This document shows, one piece after another, positions 43,567-53,323 of a stretch of DNA of 64,000 nucleotides. This DNA is from Euclidia mi. Taxonomy: Eukaryota; Arthropoda; Insecta; Lepidoptera; Erebidae. The stretch's first letter is position 1; each line of letters opens with the position of its first letter. Where the stretch lies: contig OX123182.2 of the NCBI GenBank assembly GCA_944739405.2, positions 62,251,183 through 62,315,182 of the forward strand, written 5' to 3'. The position numbers and the translations under genes were made by a program. The notes beneath the pieces were generated by a model. It made no database searches, was not told where the DNA came from, and saw only the letters and a program-made list of their open reading frames with translations.

Positions 43567-43726
43567 TAAAACTGACACTAGTCTAAACCATGGAATATCG
43601 CTATCCCTTCGGGTTGCGGAGGTCAGACAGGCAGTCGCTCCGTGGAAAAGCTAATATTCAGTCAAATCCGGTTAGACTAGAAAGCGGACCCCAGATTGAA
43701 ACTGGGATAACGCTAAGAGAAAGAAG
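43567..43726 (+). mobile_element. RTE-type 3' tail insertion
   Basis: A 160-bp insert absent from copy 1, flanked by a 19-bp target duplication (43548-43566 and 43727-43745). Phrases such as cccttcgggttgcggaggtc and caggcagtcgctccgt are the 3' end of a common lepidopteran retroelement. Severely 5'-truncated. Confidence 0.85.
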
Positions 43727-44060
43727 ACATAGTAAATTCCATAAAAATGTTATAAAATTCATCATCATCATCAGCATCGTGAACATTTGGAATGGGTACG
43801 TCACACTGCTAGCGCGGCTGTGAAGCGTCTGAGAGTAGGTAAGGTGTGCTAAAAATTGTAATTAAGCACAGTTTGATTGGTGCCGTTTTTCGAGCCACGA
43901 TCGTGCATCTATTGTTTATTTAATCCAAGCTTTTAAATCACCTTTCAAGGAAAAAAAACTAGATCGAAATCGTTTTAGCACCGCTCCGTTTGCGTCGGGG
44001 GTTAAAAAGCGAATATCACTGCACTTTCACAGGTTACTGTACACCAAATATTAAAAGTAC

Positions 44061-44669
44061 TTTTTTTTTTTTTTTTTTTGGTTTCGGGTTGGAAAATCCT
44101 CATGGAGTCCCTCCGCCCTGGGGGATGGGCGAAGGGGACTGTCAGACTCTTACTGACTAAAAACCAACCCGTGTGCCTCATGTACCCGTGTGTCGGAGGG
44201 TCGGGTTTCGCCCAAGCATACGTCGCAACCCCCCGACGGGTATCGGCCCGCCTTATGGTCAGGTGGGCCCCGAACAAAACCCCCTTGGCGGCGGATTAAG
44301 GCGTTGGGCTCCGCCGCCAAAACACCCAGCGGCCGCAGAGGATAGGGAGGACGGCAACGCAACACCGCATCTCTTCTTCCTCTGCGGCCCCACCGCGACG
44401 CATCGAATGGTGCGCCCCCATTTGGTCGCGGGAGATAGGGCGCGCGGCAACGCAACACCGACACACCTCTCCTCCCGCGACCGCACCCGACTGCGAGGGA
44501 CAGACAGAACTGTCCCCCGCACCCGCACCGTTGGACGCATCCTGCGCAGGCCCCGTCAAGCCCACGCGGAGCGTCCCCTCCTGGGGATCCCTCTTAGCTT
44601 CACCGCGGGTCACCAATCCACGGTTACTGAGCCCCCCCACCACGACAAGGTGGAGATCCCACGGGGGGG
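44061..44669 (-). mobile_element. R1-like 3' UTR insertion with poly(A)
   Basis: A 609-bp GC-rich insert absent from copy 1, bounded by aaatatta(a/t)aagtac (44046-44060 and 44670-44684). Its left end is a poly(T) run, so the element lies on the minus strand. The open frames over it are a by-product of high GC. No coding domain is recognisable. The fragment at 745-885 is a relative. Confidence 0.82.
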
Positions 44670-45921
44670 AAATATTATAAGTACTGCTATAAATATACGT
44701 GTATGTAGTAAGCAAAACTTACCGCTTTTACTTGGTTTTCCATGATGTTTAATTCCTAAATACTTTTTATTTTTCTTAATTGGAAATATTTTATCACTAC
44801 TGTCACTAGCAGTAATTGTAGAGCGAATAAAATTCCAAAATTTGTATTAGTCTTTTATTGTTTGCCATCGTCAATTTTATCGACAGAACACAGCACTAAC
44901 TGGCGGCGCGTGCGCTCTGTGCGGTATCAGGTCGCCGGCGGCCTGTTGGGTTGTCGGGCTGAAATAGACCCCCTGCCGCACTGAGCGGATATATTTCACC
45001 GCTAATGCGTGGTAGGTCGAAAAAGGCCTGCCGTGATATTTTTATGGGGAATACCTACAATTTTGAGTACAAGCCGAAATATATATTTGTCTCTGTCAAA
45101 ACCTTAAAAACACCTAAAATAATCGTTCCGCACCAGCGAGAAGGACATAGTTTTCCTCGTCCGCACCAGTTGTACGCACAGCGGCAGGCCGAAATCGGCC
45201 TGTTCCGCAGTGAACGTGTTAAAACGTTTAAAAATGTTTTCCATTGTTTAATAGGAACCACTTCGCGCCTTTTTTGTGTAGTAACTGTATTATCATTTGG
45301 AGTGTCACTTTATTAAATTTTTAAACTTGGTTTTGTAGCTACGATTTATTGTGGGTAAGTATTTTATCATCGCTAGCGGAATTCACTTTCCTCTATCTTC
45401 ATAGGTATCTTAAATTCAAAGCCTATCTTAAATTTCCTGGTCAGTAGAGATTTGTTTTCAATATGAAAGGATATTCAATAACTTCCCCATTGAACAATTC
45501 TGATTTCGAAGAAAAAATTTTCACTTCTGATATTTACTACGATTCTGATCCCGTCTTACTTGTAATTAATACGTAATATCTTGTTACTGATTTGTAAAGA
45601 ACGTAAACCCTTAAAGACAAAATAAACTGTATTCTATTCTTTATAAATACCTAAATAATTAATCAGTTGTTATAGACACAATGCTGCTTATGTACTTATT
45701 CAGGACGTTTTATAATATTATTTTTAGTTTCTAATCAGGCAGACCACTGGCAGGAACGGACAATATAAATATCGAATCTAAGTATTTCTGCTGCACGAGA
45801 ACGGACTTTTACTTAGTAATATTATTTGCCCATAATAAAATTGCAGGCTATTCCTAAAGTAAGGCTTGCAGTCAATTTTATCCGTTCTTACTTGGTACTA
45901 TAGTTAATAATAATAATAATA

Positions 45922-47248
45922 ATATACCTGGCAACACCGTAAAGTCAACAACCAAATTTTCTTGCATATTTTTATTTGAATTTATATTACAGTTTTACGA
46001 TACAATTTATATATTTATACCACAACAAGAAGTTATAATACCTAAAATATACGGATTTACTTATAAAAGCCATAAAATTTAAGAAATAATATTATAGATA
46101 AATATTCTGAAGATGACACCATATGTCAAAATGAAAAACACAAACAATAACAAATATAAAGGCAAGGAAATGTAATATAAATGTTGACCAGAGCCAGGAA
46201 AGCAGCTGCAGCACGATTAACACCTCCGGACTCGTCGCTCAGCTCCGCCTCACAGCCGCCGGCACCAGCAACAGCATCGCCGGTGAGTGTTGAGGCGTCG
46301 AGCGCATCTAGCGATGGGTTTTTCTCCCCGCCGTCGTCGCCACCACCTGTCCGCCGGCGAGGGAGAGGCCGGCCACCGAATGGCTTAGGACCCCGAGGCT
46401 CATCGGTCTCGAACAGGGCCTCCGCTACCGGTGGTGATGTGCACCGCATGAGGTGGACTAGATCCATGAATGAGAATGTCATGCGGGCATGTTATGTGGC
46501 TACAGAGGGTGGTACCAACCTTACGGCGTACCGTGATCGCATGCTGCCTCTGTTTCAGGACTTGGAACCGGCCGTCAACGTTTCGGCGCAGCGACTGTCG
46601 GATCAAGTGCGCGCAATCCAGTGCTGTCGTTTGCTGGATGACGATGCACTTGAGAGGCTACGCTCGGACTTGCAAGGTAACCCTCCCGTTCCTCCTTCCA
46701 CGCGTGAACGTGTAACGGCAGTGATAGTTGACACACTAAGGCCGCAAAGTGTTGAAGAAGTGGATGGTGGGGATATACAAGTAAGTGCCCAGTACATGGA
46801 TAATGTAAGGAGTACTTTGGAATGTGCCATCAGGGAGTATCGTTACGAGGCCTTAGTAAATAGGCCTCGAGTGCCGCGTTTGCCCACGCATAAGAAAAAT
46901 TTGGCGCTGGTGTGTGCCCTAGATTCACTATTGTCTACATACCTAGACAATAGTGAAAATCTCAGTGATACACACTCAATTCTGTACTGTGCGGCTGTAG
47001 CGGCATGTCGGATAGCCAATGTCAAGATAGAAAAGAACATTGAAATGGCTACCCGAAATAATGCTGTGCCGGCTTGGCAGTGCAGGATTGAGTGTCGTAT
47101 CGCTGAGTCTAGGGCACTCATTGGCAAGCTGATCTGCTTCAGGTCCGGCAATACTCGCCCGAGAGTGATGCGTTTTGTGACCCGCGCCTTTGCAGGAACG
47201 CGTATTAGGCCACAAGAATACACGTCGCGGGTCACAGAACGCATCGAC
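45922..47248 (+). mobile_element. Dong-like element, 5' part only
   Basis: Same 5' end in the same TAA tract as copy 1 (one repeat unit shorter), through the first 356 codons, then cut at 47248. Confidence 0.85.
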
Positions 47249-47479
47249 AAGACAGCACATACCATGTTTAAATTTCCCATCGATTTAGAGAGCGCCGTAA
47301 CACCCGTTTGTGGTGTGTCACGTAACAGTGATAAGGGACACGTGCTGAAGGATTGCTCTCTGATCCTATGGGATGAGCGTACGATGGCCAATAGGAAGGC
47401 AGTTGAGGCCATGGACAGAACCCTGCAGGACATCCGCAGGAACGAGCATTTAATGGGTGGTCACAGTTCTGTTCAGTGA
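46181..47479 (+). CDS. Chimeric ORF: Dong-like N-terminus joined to Helitron helicase
   Basis: 432 codons. Residues 1-356 equal the N-terminal part of the Dong-like protein (Ser/Pro-rich start, MRWTRSMNENVMRACY segment), ending TERID. From residue 357 the frame continues into a Pif1-type helicase of Helitron origin: KTAHTMFKFPIDLESAVTPV, then HVLKDCSLILWDERTMANRK (Walker B-like DE) and DRTLQDIRRNEHLMGG. A frameshift after about codon 428 ends it. The next helicase phrase, SRQTLPVVTR, follows in another frame. Expression is unproven. The fusion is most simply a rearrangement product. Confidence 0.72.
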   Translation: MLTRARKAAAARLTPPDSSLSSASQPPAPATASPVSVEASSASSDGFFSPPSSPPPVRRRGRGRPPNGLGPRGSSVSNRASATGGDVHRMRWTRSMNENVMRACYVATEGGTNLTAYRDRMLPLFQDLEPAVNVSAQRLSDQVRAIQCCRLLDDDALERLRSDLQGNPPVPPSTRERVTAVIVDTLRPQSVEEVDGGDIQVSAQYMDNVRSTLECAIREYRYEALVNRPRVPRLPTHKKNLALVCALDSLLSTYLDNSENLSDTHSILYCAAVAACRIANVKIEKNIEMATRNNAVPAWQCRIECRIAESRALIGKLICFRSGNTRPRVMRFVTRAFAGTRIRPQEYTSRVTERIDKTAHTMFKFPIDLESAVTPVCGVSRNSDKGHVLKDCSLILWDERTMANRKAVEAMDRTLQDIRRNEHLMGGHSSVQ

Positions 47480-47537
47480 CGATTCCCGACAAACGCTTCC
47501 CGTGGTGACGCGGTGATCGAGGGCTGACGAGGTGAGT

Positions 47538-47776
47538 CATCATCATCATCATCATCAGCCTTTAACAGTCCACTGCCGGACTAGGCCTCTCCTTTGAAAG
47601 GAGGAATCGGCCTACTATACCACGCTGGCCAAACGGGTTGGTATAGGGTTTGTATCAAGTTTTCCTTCTCTTAAAGTGCTGTTCTCTGCATAATATGCTC
47701 CCTCTGTCGGCCCCTACGACACCCATGGGATGATATGGGGTGGTGACATTCCGTATTCTTAATCCGTCACCACACG
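47538..47776 (-). mobile_element. SINE inserted in the Helitron helicase
   Basis: 239 bp flanked by GAC(G/A)AGGTGAGT at 47526-47537 and 47777-47788. The (CAT)n run on the left is the inverted tail. The right end is an inverted tRNA-like head, CCGTGTGGTGACGG on the minus strand. Confidence 0.8.
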
Positions 47777-48072
47777 GACAAGGTGAGTGCTTCGTTGAAA
47801 TTATCTTTGTTGTGGTCACGAGTTCGTATGATGCGCTTGACCATTAATTATGAGAGCTCAGCTTGGCGTCAATGCACGTGCTCAACAATTCTAAGATGTC
47901 TTTCTAAGTCTTGTCGAAGTCACTCTACCAGAGGAGAGAGGTGGACAGGTGGTGCTTCCAGAGTCTCTCAGTAGAGTCGTATCCAGCTTAGAACCAGCCT
48001 ATTTTGACGCCCAAAAATGATCTGGCTCTAGCAATTGACGAATGCATACTCTCGGAAATTGAGGGGAATGAA

Positions 48073-48151
48073 GTGGGCGTTTTCTTGCTCGGCGACAGTG
48101 TTTATAGAGGTGTACCCCTATAAATACTGTCGTCGAGCAAGAAAACGCCAC
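48073..48151. repeat. Near-palindrome in the Helitron relic
   Basis: Arms of about 38 bp (48073-48111 and 48114-48151) pair with three mismatches and one indel, with almost no loop. The right arm encodes the expected helicase sequence and the left arm is its inverted copy. Confidence 0.85.
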
Positions 48152-49141
48152 ACATTATCCCGTGGAATTTCTGAACTCCCTGTCAGCAAGTGAACTTCCA
48201 GCGCATACCATCAAGCTGAAGGTCGGTGTCCCGATTATGCTTCTTCGGAACCTATCTTCTCCGAAGTTGTGTAACGTGACCCGCCTGAAAGACATCTCGC
48301 TCCACAGACACACCATTTAGGCGGAAATTCTTACGGGTTGTGGCGTCGGCGAGGCAGTATTTATACCACGCATTCCTCTCATACCTCATAAGTGAGTGTT
48401 TGCTTCGCGATGACCACCAAAAAGTCGCAGAGGCAGACACTGAGGGCAGCGGGTGTCCTGTACGTCGCTTTCTTCCGCGTCACCAGTCCTGACTCTCTTT
48501 ACATTTTGGCTGCGGAGAGCCAAACCACTAATGTTGTGTATCGAGAAGTCCTATAAGTATGTATTTTACCCTATTATGTATTCCTTATTTTCTCCATCTG
48601 CTTCAGTCACAACTTATGACTTAATTCAGCAGAATCACCATAAAGTCATTTATTCAAAGCAGGCTGAAAATCAGCACTTTTTGAAGGTCAATTTTACAAA
48701 AGACAGTCTCCCTCTGTTATTACACTTTCTGCAGGTATGAAATATAAAGAAGAAACGGGTAAATAAATGTTATTTTAAAAGGTATAATGGTAGGTATTTA
48801 TTTAATAGTTAGGTGCTGTATAGCGTTCACGCAGACGACGTCGCGGGCAGCAGCTAGTCTAACATAAAAATCCGATAAGGAAGGTTATTTTTCGGCACGT
48901 CATCTTCTAGGGGAAAATGATGGAAGGAGGAACTTTATAAGAAGTGCCACTTATGATAATATGAACTACAAATAGTAGGTACAAGGTAATTAAGTCCGAA
49001 AATAATTACACATTTTTTACCAAATTAGTAAATTAAATGAAGTAGAACCGAAAAATATAATATTTTTTTATTAAAATATTAATAAATAAACATGCACGGG
49101 CGCTTTATACTACCTTTTGCAAAGATTTGCAAAGATGCCAA

Positions 49142-51858
49142 TTTTTTTTTTTTGACTCATGATAGAAACCAAACAATTTACGGGCTAACCCCCCCCCCAG
49201 GCCTAGGGAGAGTGTGGGGCTCCCCGACGAGAAGCGACAGGACTACCCACTAAAACCACCATGGTGTCCCTCTATCCGATCCCATTCAATGGCGGGGTCA
49301 CGGGAACTACGTTAGCATTACTGCCGCAACCCCGTCTCTCACATGCATCCATCTGCATCCATCATACTTGCCCTCATACATCCTCTTTCATACTACGACC
49401 GGAAAAGGACGACGTAGTCTACTAGCGCTACGAGAGGCGTACGCGTAACACGTGCGCCGCCTCTCGGGCCTAGCGGACGGCGGGTGCTCCAAAACAGGCC
49501 CGCCGCCCGCTGGCGTGTACTCACGGTGGCCGGAGATCGTTGAGCGCCCTCCGGCGATGTCGCCCGGTTCTACGGGTGGAGACAGGTCACGTGGGCTTTC
49601 TATCCCGCTCCGCTGCCTCCTTGATTGACATTACTGTCTCACAAAAGGAGGCGGCGGCGTCCCAACACATCTCGCTCCGGACCATGGAACGAATCAAGGT
49701 CCGAAGCGAGAGTTTGACCACTCCTATCGCCGCGACTAGGTCCCGGCGCTGCAATACCCAAGCATTGCATTCCGCCAAGGTGTGCAGCGCCGTGTCTTCT
49801 TCTGGGTCACGGCGATCTCCGCAGTGGTGACATCCGGGCGTCTCCTCCCGGCCAATGCGGTGCATGAACCGGCCGAAACAACCATGGCCGGTTATCACCT
49901 GTGTCAACCAGAACGTAAGGGCGCCGTGTCGTCTCTCCAGCCACTCGTCGAGTACGGGCCTCACTGCCTAGATGCAGCGTGAGTCGCTGTCGCCATTCCG
50001 CCACTAGGACCTGTCGGAGTTCTGCCTTCCGCGCCTCAATCTCGCGAGGCGCGGGTTCTCCGCCTAGTGACCGGGCTTCGCGGCGCCACTTATAAAGCGA
50101 CGCCAGCAGCGCAGCTTGTAGGTCCCAGGGCGGACATCCGGCGAGGAGGGTCGTGGCTCCGAAGGAGACCGTGCGGTACCCACAAATTATGCTGACGGCC
50201 ATGGCGCGCTGGGGTGCGCGAAGCGCCCAAACGTTGCGGGCTGTCAGGTTCTCGGTCCAGATGAGTCACCCGTATAGGGCCATCGACCGCACGACTTCCT
50301 CATAAAGCCTCGGGCAAGAGGCGTTCGGCCCCCCTGGGTTTGGTAGCAGCCTCGACACAGCGGCCGCCGCCCCCAGGAGTCTAGGTGCCAAACGCTCAAA
50401 ATGTCGGTGAAAGTCCCATCGGCTGTCGAGAACGAGCCCAAGGTACTTCAAGCTCGTCCCGATGCCGATGCGGACTCCTTCTACCATTATGTTGGCCCCT
50501 GCAGGTGGCCTGTTCCGAGGCCCATGAAACGAAATTGCCCAACTGCCGGATGCAACTCACTACGTGTGCAACCCCAGCTGTCGCCAGTATGGCTGCCGCC
50601 CGGTTCGTCTTACCCTTGGCCGTGACCAACGTGTCGTTGGCATAGCAGACTATGCCGACGTCATGGAGGAGCGCACCCAGCAGCACATAGTCGTAGCCGA
50701 TGTTCCACAGGAGTGGACCAAGAACCGACCCCTGTGGAACACCGCACGACATCTCTCGCCGACTCCATCCGTCGTGAACCGGGTATACCACATACCTCTC
50801 ATGTAGGTATGCCCCGACTATTTGGCGGAGTAACGTCGGCACTCGATGGTAGATGAGTGCCGACTTGACGACACTCCAGGGCAAGGTATTAAACGCATTG
50901 GCGATGTCAAACGACACCGCCAGAACCACTTCGCCCCGGGATACTGCGACCTCCGCCAGGCTCCTCACAATTTGTATGGCATCAATCGTGCTGTATGGAG
51001 CGCCCTCGGCGGAAACTGAATTGGTTGTCCGCCAAGTTCGGACCCACGCTCGACAGATGCCGGACGAGGCGCTCGGCAACTATGTGCTCGAGCATCTTCG
51101 CAACCTCGTCCAGCAATACGATGGGATGGTAGGCAGAAGGACTGTCCGCCGGGCGCCCCTCCTTCTTGATTAGGACCAGCTTGCCCGTCTTCCAAAGACA
51201 AGGAAACCGGCCCTCTGCCATACATTTGGTGAAGAGCCCTATAAGTTGGGGCTCGAACTCGGCTAGGACCAGGGCCCATGCTCGGCCTGGAATGCCGTCG
51301 GGTCCTGGGGCGGTGTTCTTCATACGGACCACCGCCGCTCGAAGCTCGACCCGGGTCACGTCGAGAACCGCGTCGTCGTCTACGTCCGCGCTGGCTGTCA
51401 TGGGAAATGAGCCATCGGCGGGAGAGGGTGCTCCGCCCTTGAAGGAAACAGAGCGGTAACGACAGCCTCGACTGCTTGCGGCTGGAGACTCCGGGTGAGC
51501 GAGGGCGCCCAGGGGCGAAGATTTCCCCTGACCATAAGGTATGGACGCCCCCAAGGGTCACGCTCCAGAGTCTGCAGCAGCTCTTGGCGGGCCTGATCTT
51601 TAGCCGCTCTCTGTTTAGTCGTTCTCTGGCCGCTCTTTACCCCTCGTATAGCTCCGCCTCCCTGAGCTCTGAGTCGGGAGTGCGGCGACGCCTTCTCCGA
51701 AATCGGGTGTACTGGCGCCGCGCAGCCACACAGAGGTGGCGCAATCGCGCGATGTTTTCTGACCACCAGTACACTTGACGATGACGCCTCGGTGAGTGGT
51801 TGAGCACTCTTGGCATCTTCGCATCACAGACGTTAGTCATGGCCCTCTGGAACCACAT
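49142..51858 (-). pseudogene. R1-clade retrotransposon, 5'-truncated
   Basis: GC-rich minus-strand element with poly(A) seen as poly(T) at 49142-49154. ORF2 is recognisable from the linker after the endonuclease (ARLRHLCVAARRQYTRFR, RDPWGRPYLMVRGNLRPW) through the reverse transcriptase. The reverse transcriptase carries NTAPGPDGIPGRAWALVLAE, SFDIANAFNTLPWSVVKSAL, CGVPQGSVLGPLLWNIGYD and the active-site region CYANDTLVTA. The C-terminal knuckle is CHHCGDRRDPEEDTALHTLA, then EC. Several frameshifts break it. The usual YADD is YAND here. The endonuclease and ORF1 are gone. Confidence 0.86.
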
Positions 51859-52100
51859 TTATATTCTATGCACCAACATAACATAATGTAGTTGATTGAA
51901 TCAGGCGTTACTTGGCGGAACTCCATTGTAACCTAATGGAAGGAAAGAGGAACCCACCACGCACCCTCGAATTGACCACCCCAACTATTGCAATAGAAAA
52001 AGGTTGACAATATCGAACTCCTCTAAAAGGATAAGGGATATAGGAATGGTATGGGTTCCAGGAAGATACCTGACTTGCAGTATCCCGCTGTATGCGCCGA
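51859..52100. other. Spacer between R1 and Penelope relics
   Basis: No coding signal. The right part is probably the Penelope 3' UTR. Confidence 0.4.
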
Positions 52101-53279
52101 CTATTCTTCGACACGTGTTTCGCCTCTGCACGAGGCATCCTCAGGAACGATGGGCAACGACTGAGCGCTTTCCAACCGTGGGCATGTATTATAAACGATT
52201 GTACTTTCTAATCCCCTCCGTCCGTTGCTCGACTGATGTGAGTCATTATGACGGTGTGCGAATATATTCAGCAATGGGGACCCGTTAAAGTTGGTTTGAT
52301 CGTTCAGTAATGTATGCTTGTCCCGCTTTAAAATCTCTAATTGTTCTAATACGCACATTCTAATACCCTTTTGACAAGTGTGTATGATGTCAAATGAATG
52401 TCCGCTATTTAAGGTATGACCCGATTCAAGTAAATGTTCGGCAAAATGAGACTTTTCCGGCTGGTTGTTTCTAAACGCCGCTAAATGTTCTTTATATCTC
52501 AGCTCAAAACTTCGACCCGTCTGTCCTATGTACTTATTTTGGCATTGGTCGCATGTTAAGCAGTAAATACCGGACTTTTTGTTCTTGCATACTTTATCTT
52601 TACCATTGCAAAGAAATTTTAACGTTTTGTATGGTTTATAGGCTGATCTGATACCGTTCCTCCCCAGTACACGCGCCATACGGTCAGTTATGCTTCCAAA
52701 ATAGGTAAGAACAGCGGTATTATTTACAGGTTCTTTTATAGAGGGATATAAAAGTGACTTGGACATTCTAAGTTGTTTTCCTCTAATCATCTTGTCAATT
52801 AGGCGTTTACTATACCCGTTGGATTGAGCTATATGATAAATAATATTTAATTCTCTGTTATATGATTCTATATTCAGTGGTACATTTAATAATCTATGAA
52901 TCATACTGTGAAATGCTGCCATTTTGTGTTGCGATGGATGACAGGACGATGCTGGTATTGTACTATCTGTATACGTCGGTTTACGATAAATTTCAAATGA
53001 GTGTGAGGTACCCTCCCTTTTGATAGTCAAATCTACGCAGTTTATTGAGCTGTTTTGTTCTATCTCCAATTCGAACTTAATTTTGGGGTGTATACTATTA
53101 ATTCTTGTAAGAAAACAGTGAAGCTGACGTTCTGTGCCCTTCCAAGCCAGCAAAATATCGTCCACGAATCTATAATAATATAAGATGTTCGGTTCTTTTA
53201 CCAAATGCTCGTGTTCGTAGTTATTCATAAAGATTCGAAAGATACGAGCATTGGTAAAAGAACCGAACATCTTCATCAT
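52101..53279 (-). pseudogene. Penelope-like element: RT end plus GIY-YIG endonuclease
   Basis: A 395-codon open frame on the minus strand. The palm motif is YYRFVDDILLAW (about 38-49), followed by thumb sequence including EIYRKPTYTDSTIPASSCHP. The C-terminal GIY-YIG nuclease reads KSGIYCLTCDQCQNKYIGQT, then GRSFELRYKEHL. The reverse transcriptase N-terminal half is missing. At its place the sequence folds back on itself (53182-53273), so the first 15 or so codons are an inverted copy of downstream sequence. The truncation makes it non-functional although the frame is open. Confidence 0.88.
53182..53273. repeat. Snap-back inverted repeat at the Penelope 5' break
   Basis: Arms 53182-53211 and 53245-53273 pair over 29 bases with one extra A in the left arm; the loop is about 33 nt. 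Confidence 0.9.
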
Positions 53280-53323
53280 CATTCGCAATAAAGAGTTAAT
53301 TAATTAACTCTTTATTGCGAATG
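53280..53323. repeat. 44-bp perfect palindrome
   Basis: The sequence cattcgcaataaagagttaa and the following bases to 53323 form an exact palindrome with no spacer. It sits at the head-to-head boundary of the Penelope and Jockey relics and ends on the ATG of the Jockey frame. Confidence 0.95.

Larger units (their letters stand above)
42957..45222. mobile_element. piggyBac-like non-autonomous element, copy 2
   Basis: Same TTAA-bounded element as at 29618-31083, enlarged by two retroelement insertions (43567-43726 and 44061-44669). Ends and internal palindromic modules are conserved. Confidence 0.7.
42562..47248 (+). repeat. Segmental duplication, copy 2
   Basis: Removing two later insertions (160 bp plus a 19-bp target copy, and 609 bp plus a 15-bp target copy) leaves 3884 bp matching copy 1. 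The right border lies inside the Dong-like ORF. The left border lies at a retroelement fragment. The Dong-like proteins differ at only three of 356 shared residues. Confidence 0.92.
47249..48857 (+). pseudogene. Helitron Pif1-like helicase, C-terminal part
   Basis: Helicase landmarks run left to right over several frames. They are: WDERTMANRKAVEAMDRTL; SRQTLPVVTR; LKLSLLWSRVRMMRLTINYE; HYPVEFLNSLSASELPAHTI; KVGVPIMLLRNLSSPKLCNV; AEILTGCGVGEAVFIPRIPL; and a C-terminus reading VTSPDSLYILAAESQTTNVV. The sequence after the ORF ends cgcgggcagcagCTAGT at 48857, which fits a Helitron 3' terminus (CTRRT). The Rep/HUH domain and the 5' end are missing. A SINE (47538-47776) and a near-palindrome (48073-48151) interrupt it. 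Confidence 0.83.

Noticed and set aside
44173..44745. 190-codon Arg/Pro-rich ORF
   Set aside because: It covers the antisense of an inserted R1-like 3' UTR that is absent from the other duplication copy; high GC keeps frames open.
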